Source: Lumbricus terrestris (taxonomy: Eukaryota > Annelida > Clitellata > Crassiclitellata > Lumbricidae). From it: a stretch of DNA of 64,000 bases. Numbering within the stretch: position 1 is the stretch's first letter; every line of letters starts with the position of its first letter. Positions 13,401 to 22,370 of the stretch are shown here, piece after piece. The stretch covers positions 24,740,682 to 24,804,681 of the forward strand of contig OX457053.1 in assembly GCA_949752735.1 (NCBI GenBank). Reading direction: 5' to 3'. Both the position numbers and the translations under genes were made by a program. The notes under the pieces were generated by a model that ran no database searches, was not told the origin of the DNA, and saw only the letters and a list, made by a program, of their open reading frames with translations.

Positions 13401-15734
13401 TGAACAAGTCCTTCGCTTGGAATTGCTCATGCGTTTCGGCGTGAAACTAGATGCAGTGTCCGTGCTGTAGTCGAGAGCAAGTGCCTCTGAGAAGAGAGCT
13501 TGAAGGGGCGCTATAGAAATGGAGAAATAAATAAAATAAATAAATGACCTGAATCTGTGTGATTCTTTTGCTGTCCGCCATCAGAATTTTATCCCATTGG
13601 AGCTTGTTGGCTGACTTTCTCCTAGGCTTTGTGATTTTGGGATTTGGTTTACGTGGATTTGGCTATCAGTACAAAGATGAGACGGTGAGGTAGAGGATTG
13701 GCCACCTGTCGTCATATATGCGTACTGCGGAGGTTAAGAAAATGGAAGTTACAGAACGTGACTGTTGTATAGTGAGATAACAATGGGCGTGGTGGTGTAG
13801 TGGTGGCATCATTGCCTTGAAGCCGGAAGGTTCGAGGTTCGAATCCACCTCAAGTCACCGCGTAGGGACCTTAGGCAAGTCCTTCACTCACAATTGCTCA
13901 GCGCTTCGGCGTGAAACTCCGATGCAGTGTCCGCGGGAGCACCTCTGAGTATGAACTTGAAGGGACGCTATAACAAGTGCACATACAAAGGATATTATAG
14001 CCATATATGTTGTATCCTTGCGTTTGTCTTTTATAGGTCATGAGCTTCAGGTCGTTGAGAATGGTTACGTTCCACGTCCAGAAGAGGATCGAATCACTCA
14101 AGCGGAAAAGAATCAACGCATCAACGCTCAGCTGAAGGTAACCGACGCATGCGACCAACTTAATATATATATGCTTTATTCTGCTCTTAAGGTTCTGAAA
14201 GCTGGAATGAAATACAACCATTCATTTTAATGAATAATTTCTTTAGTTTATATAACTGCAATTGATATTGCCATTCTTGCAATGTTCATAAGTTCACACA
14301 CGATTGATTATAACACGGAATGGAATACAATAGCTGATTAGTTAAGGTACTTGGCCTGTAGAAATGGAGAATATGAGTCAACTGAGAGATTTATTTCATT
14401 CGTTAATTCATTACGAGGATTTATATAGCGCCCCTTCAAGGTGACTACTCAGAAGTGCTCCTGACTACTGTGCAGGAATCTTGAACAAAGTCCTTTACTA
14501 GCAATTGCTTAACACTAATCAACTGATGCTTTGTGGTTGGACTGTGACACTTTATAAATGCGAAAATAACAATGCAAAATACAATCATATTTATTTATTA
14601 GGAGCGCGTGTATAGATAGCGCCCCTTCAAGATTATTTACATGGAAGCGCTCCCGACCCAATCTTGGCTAAATAGGACAGTCTTGAAGCTAGAGAAGAAC
14701 ATGGTGGCATGATCCCTGAACACATCGAGCGCCTCCGAGTAGTTTCCTTAAAGGGGTGCTTGAGGAAAAATCCTTTACTGTCAGTTGCTTTGCATTAATC
14801 AATCAATCAATCAATTTATTGGTCAGCATAATACATGCAAGCAAGCAATTTAGACTTTTCATGTGCAGTGGCATCAATGGGCAAACCCAAAGGAGCATGA
14901 GGTTCCACTATACAGTGTCACCCTAGATTCACCAGCAATTGAATGGATGGATCCGATTTGACCAGGGTCTATGACAACAGAGGCTGTTACCCTGGACAGA
15001 AATTTGCTCTGCATATTACAGCACTTAAGAACTTGAATTAGTTACTTCACCTGCAATTAATCCAACAGTATCTTTTTAAACATCATGGAACATATTATTG
15101 CAATAATATTTATGTTTTCGCAACGATGCTTGATTACGTTGTCCAATATGAACCTTACAATTCTGAGTGCAAAACTTATTCAAAACAGCGAATGCAAAGT
15201 AAACCAAAAATCATAAAAGCAATGCCGTGCATGCATAAAAACCCATGGACTTTACTAATGGACAGACAAGTTCTCTTTACGCTTCGTCGCTACACTGTGA
15301 CGCTTACAATATACATGTACACAATAACATTACAAAATAATAATAATATTGAAGGTAATAATGAACTTGTGTTACATACACGATAACAATACATACTCGA
15401 TAACAATACAAAATAATAATATTAATAATATTTTTCATTGTGTTTTCTTTGATAAACAGTCGCTGAGCGCCGACTTGGCTGCGACCAAGATGGACTCGCA
15501 CGTAACGCGCAACGATATTCTTCACCGACAGAACGTCACCGAGGGTCGCGACAAGTACAAGACCCTCAAGCAGATCCGCCAGGGCAACACAAAGCAGCGG
15601 GTCGATATGTTCGAGGCGATGTGAAATCCTGTTCCGATTCGGATGCAGCAACAACAGCAATTGTATCATCTCTTCGTAGTCATCCTTCGAAGATTTGCCG
15701 TCAATTGCGGCGAGTCACAGATGATAATAATAAA
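83..15734 (+). CDS. ERM family protein (ezrin/radixin/moesin), 3' part of gene
   Basis: ERM proteins link the plasma membrane to cortical actin. The N-terminal FERM domain binds membrane proteins, the C-terminal domain binds F-actin, and the two mask each other until a C-terminal threonine is phosphorylated. Six coding exons are visible: 83-246, 2389-2498, 3923-4083, 12816-13032, 14037-14137 and 15460-15624. All junctions are GT-AG and the phases agree (2,1,0,1,0). The joined 305 residues hold the end of FERM lobe F3, the helical linker ([17 protein letters not shown]), a Glu/Arg/Lys-rich coiled coil, a short acidic linker and the C-ERMAD tail. KYKT (T286 of this fragment) is the regulatory threonine, and the protein ends in [12 protein letters not shown]. 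The first exons lie left of the window. A polyadenylation signal AATAAA is at 15729-15734. The tail matches ERM rather than merlin; the paralogue cannot be named. Confidence 0.93.
299..870. repeat. 22-bp minisatellite (TTTTGCTCTGTGTATCTGTC unit), interrupted by a hAT MITE
   Basis: About 14 head-to-tail copies run from 299 to 608, with further degenerate copies at 777-870. Because 22 is not a multiple of three and the unit lacks stops, all three plus frames stay open and produce cysteine/serine-rich pseudo-ORFs. It lies in an ERM intron. Confidence 0.9.
609..768. mobile_element. hAT-type MITE, CAGTGGCGTA family, 160 bp
   Basis: It starts CAGTGGCGTAGGCAGG and ends CCTGGCTACGCCACTG as imperfect terminal inverted repeats. 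The 8-bp target duplication GTTTTACT is exact at 601-608 and 769-776. It is inserted in the minisatellite. The 160 bp hold G/C runs and no ORF, so it is non-autonomous. Confidence 0.92.
871..1289. other. ERM intron stretch without recognisable feature
   Basis: AT-rich intronic DNA. I see no exon-like reading frame, repeat or RNA element here. Confidence 0.5.
1290..1452 (+). repeat. SINE/LINE 3' tail followed by (GATA)n microsatellite
   Basis: 1290-1357 resembles the 3' end shared by several elements in this window (GGGAGCACCCCTGA then TTGAAGGGGTGCTACATAAA). It runs straight into about 23 GATA units (1358-1452). The microsatellite probably grew from the simple-repeat tail of the retroposon. 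Confidence 0.75.
1735..2265. repeat. Degenerate tandem repeat, roughly 100-160 bp unit, TA/CATA rich
   Basis: The phrase TTCATCAAAGGCTGATATAT recurs near 1741, 1817, 1925, 2087 and 2177 with variation, each followed by ACATACATG/TGTATATG runs. It lies in an ERM intron, and short open frames across it are low complexity. Confidence 0.7.
2389..2498 (+). CDS. ERM exon: coiled-coil segment 1
   Basis: The acceptor is TTTGCAG and the donor GAG/GTGAGA. It encodes [20 protein letters not shown] and onward, a strongly charged helix. The incoming phase 2 completes the Arg codon of the previous exon and the outgoing phase is 1. Confidence 0.9.
2740..2820 (+). repeat. Dispersed repeat fragment (CTTGGGACTGGCACTGGCA family)
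   Basis: The core GGGACTGGCACTGGCAGAGT recurs at 54790-54860, 54905-54985 and 57785-57862, preceded by a CCTCCT...TTTATCC stretch. It is probably a SINE-like fragment; I cannot assign a family. Confidence 0.6.
2821..3489. other. ERM intron stretch without recognisable feature
   Basis: Unique-looking intronic sequence. A small piece near 3060-3115 (GTGCATCATG...AAAGGGCGCCATAGCAAAT) resembles the 3' tail of the SINE family described at 13328. Confidence 0.4.
3490..3870. repeat. Minisatellite, about 15-bp unit in higher-order groups
   Basis: Tandem units of the type TGTTTGTAACATGCA / TGTTTGTGACATTAG / TGTTTGTTCCATGCC alternate across about 380 bp and end 50 bp before an ERM exon. Frames stay open on both strands because the unit is a multiple of three. 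Confidence 0.88.
3923..4083 (+). CDS. ERM exon: coiled-coil segment 2
   Basis: The acceptor is GTGGTTGCAG and the donor GTCAAG/GTGAGT. It encodes [20 protein letters not shown] and onward, ending EREVK in phase 0. The acceptor follows directly after the 3.5-3.87 kb minisatellite. Confidence 0.92.
5445..6184 (+). mobile_element. Non-autonomous hAT element, CCGGTTATCGG family, 740 bp
   Basis: It has TAGGGATTTTTT at the left and AACATCCCTA at the right, with an exact 8-bp duplication CATGCAAT at 5437-5444 and 6185-6192. The subterminal regions are packed with CCGATAACCGG palindromes, typical of transposase-binding arrays. No coding frame of note. Confidence 0.92.
6185..6960. other. AT-rich sequence inside the hAT-bounded block, no gene seen
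   Basis: AT-rich DNA, probably internal sequence of the outer element. Stretches near 6300-6480 (AAACGATGAAAATAAAAAAA type) resemble 11510-11600 in inverted orientation, which may be decayed internal repeats. Confidence 0.4.
6961..7053 (+). repeat. Dispersed about 85-bp repeat with hairpin core (copy 1)
   Basis: The core reads ACAGAGGCCGTTACCCTGGA in reverse and CAAATTTCTGTCCAGGGT forward. Near-identical cores are at 14942-15030 (opposite strand), 56813-56888 and 56985-57062. CAGGGT ... ACCCTG can pair around a conserved CGGCCTCTGTTGTC loop. Confidence 0.7.
7288..7404. repeat. Recent tandem duplication, about 59-bp unit x2
   Basis: TCATCATTATATCTT(T/C)ATAG followed by TCATATTGTAAAATGTCAAC and AGTTGATTTTTTATTAGG occurs twice in direct succession with one difference. 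Confidence 0.88.
7602..7664. repeat. Perfect 63-bp palindrome
   Basis: 31-bp arms with a single-base centre at 7633 (arm begins GGTAGTGAGTTCCATAGCAG). Directly downstream, 7677-7697 is a second perfect palindrome of 10-bp arms (CACAGTAATA). Confidence 0.93.
8395..9386. mobile_element. Non-autonomous hAT element, 992 bp, nested in LINE RT
   Basis: Ends TAGAGCTGTTG ... CAACAGCCCTA with an exact 8-bp duplication ATAAAAAC at 8387-8394 and 9387-9394. Subterminal parts hold repeated TTAATCGCGATTAATCG and TTAACGCGTTAATCGC motifs. No transposase frame is seen. It interrupts the LINE one to two codons after the FADD box. Confidence 0.95.
9558..9644. repeat. Near-perfect 87-bp palindrome
   Basis: Arms of about 40 bp beginning TGTGATTGGACAGTACTTAG, with three mismatches between arms and a short centre near 9600. 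Confidence 0.92.
9670..9720. repeat. Near-perfect 51-bp palindrome
   Basis: Arms ACTGTCGAAAG-AAATCAAACCAT and reverse complement, with one arm mismatch, 25 bp after the previous palindrome. Confidence 0.92.
9894..9923. repeat. Perfect 30-bp palindrome
   Basis: CCCATGGTGTAAGA, a 2-nt centre, then the exact reverse complement. Confidence 0.92.
10085..10330 (+). pseudogene. LINE RT C-terminal fragment, broken
   Basis: Plus-strand pieces [20 protein letters not shown] and, in another frame, [16 protein letters not shown] match the terminal domain of LINE RTs (ERxxLxxxYKI-tG ... FFxxRVxxxWNSLP). Frameshifts and stops are present. Confidence 0.72.
10331..11814. other. AT-rich interior of the hAT-bounded block, nothing recognised
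   Basis: Long AT-rich stretch with stops in all frames and no repeat or gene that I can identify. Confidence 0.4.
11815..12160 (-). mobile_element. tRNA-derived SINE, family B, reverse orientation
   Basis: On the minus strand the head reads GTAGCTCAGTGGTGAGAGCG (A box) and CGGGTTCAAGCCTCG (B box), the layout of a tRNA-derived pol III promoter. The body ends near 11815 with ...AGATTGAATC. A second copy at 46845-47188 shares nearly the whole about 345 bp. Confidence 0.85.
12574..12815. other. ERM intron end before exon 4
   Basis: Short AT-rich intronic sequence with AATAAT runs and a branch/polypyrimidine region leading to TGTTTCAG; no other feature. Confidence 0.4.
12816..13032 (+). CDS. ERM exon: coiled-coil end and acidic linker
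   Basis: The acceptor is TGTTTCAG. The donor is AACA/GTACGT, chosen because only this phase (1) joins the next exon as [13 protein letters not shown]. It encodes [20 protein letters not shown] and onward, then the linker [18 protein letters not shown]. Other GTAC donors lie within 12 bases, so a few bases of uncertainty remain. Confidence 0.88.
13328..13545 (+). mobile_element. tRNA-derived SINE, family A
   Basis: Head GCGCGGTGGTGTGGTGGTG (A box region) and a degenerate B box. The body contains TAGGGACCTTG...AAGTCCTTC and CAGTGTCCG, then GAGCTTGAAGGGGCGCTATA and an (AAATAAAT)n tail. It is a diverged copy inside an ERM intron. Confidence 0.85.
13788..13990 (+). mobile_element. tRNA-derived SINE, family A
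   Basis: GTGGTGGTGTAGTGGTGGC (A box) and GGTTCGAATCC (B box) are intact. The 3' end reads CTTGAAGGGACGCTATAACA then AGTGCACATACAAA. It ends about 50 bp before the next ERM exon. Confidence 0.9.
14037..14137 (+). CDS. ERM exon: start of C-ERMAD
   Basis: The acceptor is CTTTTATAG and the donor CTGAAG/GTAACC. It encodes [20 protein letters not shown] and [12 protein letters not shown]; the TEAEKN-type motif marks the start of the ERM actin-binding tail. Confidence 0.9.
14400..15040 (-). repeat. Reverse SINE/LINE tail fragments in ERM intron
   Basis: TATATAGCGCCCCTTCAAGG (14423) and AGCGCCCCTTCAAG (14618) are reversed 3' ends of the SINE-A/LINE tail. 14800-14935 resembles the LINE 3' UTR at 7118-7260. 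14942-15030 is a reverse copy of the hairpin repeat at 6961. Confidence 0.7.
15460..15624 (+). CDS. ERM terminal exon: actin-binding C-ERMAD
   Basis: The acceptor is GATAAACAG. It encodes [20 protein letters not shown] and on through [19 protein letters not shown] to a TGA stop at 15622-15624. The regulatory threonine context KYKTL and the NTKQR motif are intact. Confidence 0.95.
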   Translation, partial: SLSADLAATKMDSHVTRNDILHRQNVTEGRDKYKTLKQIRQGNTKQRVDMFEAM

Positions 15735-17950
15735 GTCTTCTGCATTGTTTAGTTTGTGTAGAACCTTTTGTCTTCCATTTAATCTGGAACGCTGAAAATT
15801 TTGAGGTCGTAATTTTTCTGCCGTCGTCGTTCGTCGAAGAGGAGGAACTTGTTTGTTTTGTTTGCCGACGTCGTCGAACGTTGTCGTCGGCGCAGTTTAG
15901 TTTCCGTTTCTTTCGCTTTATGCTTCTTATCTTTTGGATCCAAAAACGTTTCTCAGAAGCTAATCTCAATGCCGCATACGTAGAATCATGTGATTTTGAA
16001 ATGTGGGAGCTAAATCAGTTCATCGCTGTAATGAAATAAGATGAGATAAGGTAATAAAAATAATAAGATAATAAAATAAGGTAATAAAAATAATAAGATA
16101 AGGTAAAAAATAATAATATGGGTAATAAAAATAATAAGATAAGATGAGATAAGGTGATGCAAATATCTTTCTCTCAACTATTTTCTTTTTGGACGGTTGG
16201 ATGAACGCAAAACTTGTAAAATTGGTAGCACTGTAACTTGAGTGAAGCATACTAAAAAAATTGATCACTTTATTAGTGCAAAATTTTTTTATCACTTTAT
16301 TAGTTTGCGATGTTGTCATTTTGTTGGAGAAATTTGGCAATATCTGAAGTTTTTCAATTGACTTTTTGGATATATAACTAAAAAATTGTCGTTTTGCAAT
16401 CTCTGAATTTCTAATCAAAATTTGAAAATCTCTTTAAGTTTTGCCTCTGATTTGTTTGCACTATTTCAGCAGTCCTCATTAATTTTAGTTTAAGTGAAGG
16501 AATTAGTTTGTAGCTAGTGAAACATTCTCGTCCATTTGAGGCTCGCAATCTGCATTCCTGGTACATTCCAAAGGATAAATAGAAATTTCCTGCGATGGCA
16601 TCGTTTTTAGTTTTGCGAGGAAAGTTATATTTTTGCAGAGTAATCAAGTTTCAGTCATACACAATCTTGCGGGTACGTGTGCGTATAGGGACAAGTCAAA
16701 TCAAATTGTATAGGCTGATCACAAAAAGAATCATGTTTCATTAATTACTTACTAGGTTATTATTATTATTATTCATTGTGGAATCTATATTGCATTTTTT
16801 ATTATTTAAAGATGTTAGCAAACGAAGGTTTTCATTTTGTGAACGGGACTTTGCTGCAGTTTGGTTGCAAGTCGTTTTGGCGTTCGCTGTTATTTTTGCA
16901 CAGTATTGCTGCGCCAGCTTTAATTAATTAATCGTATTATGCCAAGTAATCGAATTTAGTCGAAAAAAAGTGATTGCTTTTGCCGAGACTTTGTGTTTAA
17001 ACTAGTTATGATTTTTCCTCGTAACGTTCTTTGTTTTACTACGACGGCTTGCGACGTAAACGCTTCCTTACGGCGCCTACTTTATTCCTTTGTTGCTGTT
17101 TCGTTATTTAATTGCGATTAATCTATTAATCTGCAGCGTTGTCGGTCGCAATCCCTTTGAATTGTCGGTTGCGATCCTTTGTCTGTATTGTTGGTACTTT
17201 CTGTAAAGTGGAAGATATTCATCCGTTAGTCCTTAAAACTTTGTAGCATAGGATCTATTTAAAGAGAAATTTATTAATTGCAGTCTGATGTCTGGACTCC
17301 AGAAACCTTTGAGAACTGGTTTTTGGTAAGGAATGAAAGTCCTCGGTTGGAAATAAAATGGAATTTTGCAACGACTAGTCTTTGGAAACTATCACTGGGT
17401 TGTGATGAATTACTATGATTACTGCTAGTGTTACTACTATTAATAGTAGTAAATTATGGTAGTCATCTCTGTACTTTGATTTGCGATTATTTTGTAGTAT
17501 TGCTGATTTCAGCCAAAGATTTGATATCTGGTCAATTTTCTTGCTTTTGAAGATGTTTCTTTGCGTTTGTGGTGAATGCAGTACTAGCGCACGCTGGTTT
17601 ATTAAGTTGCTAGTCTGTTGCCTGCATTCATAAAAAGTTTGTGAGAGCTCTGTATCGTAAATAACAAGTCCTGTTGGTGCTATTAATGCAGATCTTCTAA
17701 GTACTACGAATTTAAAAAATTTCTGGGCTTTTCGGATGCTGAGAAAATTTTCTTATGCTTAGAGGATGTTGACTTGCAAAACAGTAGATCTGTGTACAAG
17801 GTTGGTGATTCAAACGATTCAGAGTCAGTCATTCATTGATTCACCGATCAACGTATATAGTGAGTCAGCTGAATCCGTGGTCACACTGCACCTCATAATT
17901 TTATTACACGTATACTTTAGCGTTTAATTTGGTTAACTATTTTCGGAATT
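15735..17950. other. Intergenic, AT-rich, no gene recognised
   Basis: 3' flank of the ERM gene. 16030-16160 is a loose tandem of AATAAGATAAGGTAATAAAA units. The remaining frames are short, and I see no conserved protein. Confidence 0.5.
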
Positions 17951-17999
17951 GTGGCGCCTTCTATATGTCTGTAAACGTGCCAATCTCTTGAGAACTTGT

Positions 18000-18110
18000 A
18001 GTGTGGGTTTCAGAGTCTGTCTGTGTGTCTGTCTGTCTGTCTGTATGTATTCTGTTGGTATGTGTCTGTGTGTGCCTGTCTGTCTGTCTGTGTACTGCAG
18101 TTGTTGGGAC
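18000..18110. repeat. (TCTG)n-type microsatellite
   Basis: Runs of CTGTCTGTCTGTCTG and GTGTCTGTGTG over about 110 bp. Confidence 0.85.
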
Positions 18111-18174
18111 TTGTGTTTTGTAGCGAGATCTTTGTCTAAATACACAGCTTTCTGTATCACTTGACAACTGTGAA

Positions 18175-18485
18175 GCAATACACGCATGTCGTTGATTTAT
18201 CCTGGTACACTTGTCGTAGAGTGTCTTCTTGTCACATATGACATCTAGTAAATCTTTAGTATGTGACAACATATTGGTATATTTGGCCAGCAGTTTGTAA
18301 ATTCCGTCTACAGCAAGATGATTACCTTGGTTCAGTTTCCTGTCTGCCACCAATAGAGCTTTGTTTAATTTCGATACATCGTCTCTTGTTGAGTGAAGTT
18401 GCACGTAATGTGATTGAAAAAATTTTCTTTTCGTTTCTGCGATTTAAGTTGGTCATCGAGTGCCTTAAGATTGTTGCCACATCGA
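18175..18485 (-). pseudogene. Possible coiled-coil coding remnant with a frameshift
   Basis: Minus-strand frame 18175-18404 reads QLHSTRDDVSKLNKALLVAD, then GIYKLLAKYTNMLSHTKDLL and VICDKKTLYDKCTRINQ, helical and not low complexity. Upstream, another frame reads CGNNLKALDDQLKSQKRKE, so a shift near the A/T homopolymer at about 18420-18430 would join them. No start, splice sites or family are certain. A BAR-domain-like protein is one guess. It may be a chance frame. Confidence 0.3.
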
Positions 18486-18839
18486 CCGGTTGAAATGGGC
18501 AAGATTTATATGTGGGCAAGATTTATGATGTGGGCAAGGTTCATGATATGGGCAAGATTTTCAGCTTTTTAATCTTGCAAAACAAAGTTTCAGTGGTTGA
18601 TTTTTGCCAATTCAGACTGTGGTTTGTCTGTTTACGAATGAAAATGTATTTTGTTACTGCAGTCCATGCATCATCATCAGTGACTAAGATGTTCGTCTTT
18701 CAGCGGTTAGTCCTGGGATCAAATCCTGGTGCATTCGACTTAAAAATGACGAGCAATGTACATAATTGGTCGTTTGATAAATTTTTGTTGCAGTCTTGTT
18801 TCGTGTGTGCCAAGAGATGTGTGCCCAGCAGAGGCAAGC

Positions 18840-19119
18840 CGTGTTTAATCTAGGCATCTCTGAAGGGGAGTCCCCCCCCAGGAATGATATTTTCCCACAG
18901 AAAAATGTAGAGCTGTTGTTTGCACGTACTTGGGTAATATTTACCACCCAAAAAATTATATACGTAACATTTCTCCCCCCACCTTAAAAACTTTTTTAAA
19001 CTGGACAAGGGTTGTTGATGGTGGCTGCCTCAACGGTTTGCCCTCTGCCCCCCATAAACGTGAGTTATCTTTCTCCCCCCCCCCCCCAAGTAGCGGACTA
19101 GATTAAACACTGGGAGACG
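18840..19119. mobile_element. Possible MITE with 13-bp inverted ends
   Basis: GTGTTTAATCTAG at 18840 and CTAGATTAAACAC ending near 19117 are inverted copies enclosing C-run-rich sequence (a 14-C tract near 19075). I find no convincing target duplication. Confidence 0.45.
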
Positions 19120-19509
19120 AAGCTTTTGATCTATGCTTATCAAGTGATTGCTAGAGCTAACGTTACTTTTTGCCTGATCGTGATTTCGATGCCTTACTGT
19201 TGTACCACATTGCCTTCACCTCTGATGGGTGCAACTTGTTAATGAATTAACCAACTGAATGGATAGAGCAATATATTCTCTGGAAGATATTTGCTTCAGA
19301 GGGACACTTGGCTGTAGTCAAGGCAACATGCGGGTATACAGAGTGTACGCACCTCACAAGTATTTGTGTGTAGTGTATGGGGAAAATGACCTGCAGACAC
19401 ACCTAGGCAACTTACTTCTAATTAATTTTGTCAGTAGCCTACAGCCCTGGAGACAAGGTTTTGAATATGGTTTATTGAAGTCGCAAAATACTTGACACTG
19501 ACCTGAGGT

Positions 19510-19606
19510 GTTGTCAAGGAAGTTCGTTACCAAGGGAACTCGTTACCAAGGGAATTTGTTGCCTAGGGAACTCGTTACCAAGGGAATTCGTTGCCAAGGT
19601 AACTCG
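19510..19606. repeat. 16-bp tandem repeat, about 5 copies
   Basis: Units of TCGTTACCAAGGGAAC with variants (TTGTTGCCTAGGGAAC, TCGTTGCCAAGGTAAC). Confidence 0.88.
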
Positions 19607-20332
19607 TGGACCTTTCCTTTCATGTAGACGTGTTGTCAACTTGAAAAAGTACTTGTTTACGAATCAAGTCTCAGTGATCAGATGACATTAAGGTCATTTT
19701 ATTCGATTTGGTCATTGTACGGAAGTGCATTGACAATGGTTAAAGTGTTTAATATACTGCTTTGTGCTTTGTCTGCGCTTTGCAGGTTTTCTAGGAGTTT
19801 CAGATGGAGCTGTTTTGCCTACGTTGCTATGCCAGTTGGGAGTTCCAACAACTGTAGATTTAATGGTGCCTTTCGTATATAAATTTGTTGATGGTTAAAA
19901 GTCATAGTGCAGGCGCAATACATAATGAACGCAAAGTGATTCTTGTCAGAAGCGGCCGTTTTTTTCCTTTATTTGGGTTCATTCTGTAATAAACTGCTTG
20001 AAATAATCTTCGTCGTTTGTTTGCTGTTTTTATTTCCGTTCCTTTTTACGATTGTCCACAGGAATTTCAAAGCGACCAATTTCAATTTCAATGTGATGGT
20101 GAATCAATCTTCCTCCCATGAGTTGTGATCTTCGAAATCTTGAACACAGCATCATTGACCACCCTTTGAACCCCTCTGACTCTATGTGATGCTTGTGAAT
20201 AAGCTGGTGCCCTGTGCTTGGCTTTCGTGTGGCGCTTTACAAGTTTGGAGATTACAGTCATGGTTCTTGAAACTGAATGTAGAGCTGCGAGTCAGACACA
20301 GCTTTACTCGATCGTTTTGAATGGATTGTAAC
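19607..20332. other. Intergenic, nothing recognised
   Basis: No gene or repeat that I can support in this stretch. Confidence 0.4.
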
Positions 20333-20995
20333 CAGTGCTTAAAGTGTGAAAAAAATAAGTGCTGGATGCCCCTTACCTTTCAAAAAGAAGTGCCTGGACG
20401 CCCTTACCTTTTCAATAAATGGCAGGACGGCGCTCAGATCCCTGATTGTAATTAAACCAGGTGTAAAGTTTTGTGTGCCACCTTTGATAGTAGGCTATAG
20501 ACCATGATACTCTCTGTTGACCATTCTGATAACTTAACTAGTTTCACCCGTTTATTGACAGAGCATCAAGCAAACACAAAGTAACAACAACTTGATAACT
20601 TTCAAGTGATTGATGCACAAGTAGCCTAAAACAATCAATCCAAAAAGGGTAAGTCACTGGCATATAGGCCTAATAAACACATAGGCAGGGCTGAAAGTGA
20701 GCCTGGTAGGCCTATGTATTTTGGGCAAATTAGGCCTACTAAAAAAAAGGTCAGAAATTTTCGGCTCAGGCGTCGGTTCGTACTCAAAGTCAGAGTGTCA
20801 GACCCGGCAACTTTTCCAAACCACTTTCAGCCCTGCACATAGGCCTACAAATAAAGAAAGTGAAAATGGTGATAAGCAGTGGTTAAAGTGTAGACGTCCC
20901 TTCCTTTTCCAGGCTGTGCTGCGAAATAAGTGGCAGGTCTTGTGCAGATTTGAAAATAAGTGCACCGTCGATGACCGTCCAGCCACACTTTAAGC
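20333..20995. mobile_element. MITE, CAGTGCTTAAAGTGTG family, carrying nested insertions
   Basis: Left end CAGTGCTTAAAGTGTG and right end CCACACTTTAAGCC, with internal AAGTGCCTGGACGCCCTTAC type sequence also seen at 23730-23920 and 29320-29495. Interrupted by the hAT MITE at 20686-20835 and other DNA. No clear TSD. Confidence 0.6.
20686..20835 (+). mobile_element. hAT-type MITE, CAGGGCTGAAAGTG family, 150 bp
   Basis: Ends CAGGGCTGAAAGTG ... CACTTTCAGCCCTG, with an exact 8-bp duplication CACATAGG at 20678-20685 and 20836-20843. Confidence 0.93.
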
Positions 20996-22160
20996 CATAA
21001 GCAAAACCTCCAAAATAAAAACAGCTATAATCAGTTAAATAGCTTAATGGTTAGGCCTACAGTTGGATCTAAGTTTGAGTACATGATCAACATATCTTGC
21101 GCGTCTTATCGTGTCATTCTGTCAAAGAGTCTTAAATTCAAGAAGCCTAATATAGTCACGACGCATCTTTCGTGATAATCGATGCGTTCACTTTTTAAGT
21201 AGACTAGGTCTACCGGTAGCCCTTGACAAATTTGGAGATCACGTTTTCAAGCCAATAGCCCATTAGGTCTCACTCAAATGAGTTAAATTTATGTATAATA
21301 TGCACCTTTATCGTAAATCTTAATTATAACAAAGGCCTTCTCGCAACATTCACAGGACAAATCAACGACATATGGGACCAATCGCAATGGACTTAATTAG
21401 GTCAAACAGGCCCCTAATCACAATATAATAGTATAGACCTAAGAATAGGTATAGGGGTATATACTATTACTATTCTTATATACTCACGGCGCATCTTTCT
21501 AATAATGGTATAGGCACATGTGGTATAGGCCTAGTGCCCTAATCATGGAAATTCTTGTAAACCCGCCCTCTAGTGACTAACCTATAAAAAAATCGAACCA
21601 ACATTTGTGTATATTTGTTTGACACTACTAATAGAACAAACAGAATTTTGCCTCTTGCTTATTATAAAGGCGATTCCTCGTGACTCAGGTGCTGTAAAAG
21701 TCTTGAGAGAGTAATTACCTTCACAATGATTATAAATTTATAATTATTTCTTTACGGTGATTAAAATCTGAAACGTGTTCGAGGCGATGCTCTTGAATAA
21801 TAGTCTTTTGTTTCCTACAAAATTACGCTCGTGTGGGAATTCCAAAAAGCTTTATTAACACAACAACACAGTGCTGATGCGTAAGTAGTATTACTTGCTG
21901 ATTTGATTTAAATTCTAGATTAATGTAGCAAAATTGCGTTTAATGGCGAATAATGTGACTTTTCGCTGACTGTAGAAGCGTTTTTAGATATCGGATTTGA
22001 CTGAATTTGTGTATCTGTCGTGTGCTCTGTTTCCGGAATAATTACACCGCTCATGACAAAACAACAACCCCCTCGCATGACGAGATTTGCATTTCCGTGG
22101 CTGTTTTCAGTTATTTATTCAATATTAATTGAAGCCTGCTTCTTTCGATTGAATCCCATC
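20996..22160. other. Upstream region of the adaptor-like gene, no repeat recognised
   Basis: Contains many short AGGCCTA words but no supported gene or element; the promoter of the next gene presumably lies here. Confidence 0.4.
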
Positions 22161-22165
22161 GTTCC

Positions 22166-22352
22166 CTTATATTCTGGTGGTACACAGGCCTACTTATCAT
22201 ATCTCAGTTTAAAGGAATGAATGTTGTTCTGTTTACTCCTAGCATTCTTGCGACCTAGCGTCGTCACTTATATTCTGGCGGTACATAGGCCTACTTGTCA
22301 TATCTCAGTTTAAAGGAATGAATGTTGTTCTGTTTACTCCTAGCATTCGTCG
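22166..22352 (+). promoter_or_regulatory. Tandem duplication just upstream of the adaptor-like gene
   Basis: Two copies of about 83 bp (TTATATTCTGG(T/C)GGTACA ... TCTGTTTACTCCTAGCATTC), 101 bp apart, end about 20 bp before the ATG at 22371. They therefore cover the presumed 5' UTR or core promoter. A promoter function is inferred from position only. Confidence 0.5.
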
Positions 22353-22370
22353 TCAGCAGAAAGAGTTGAA

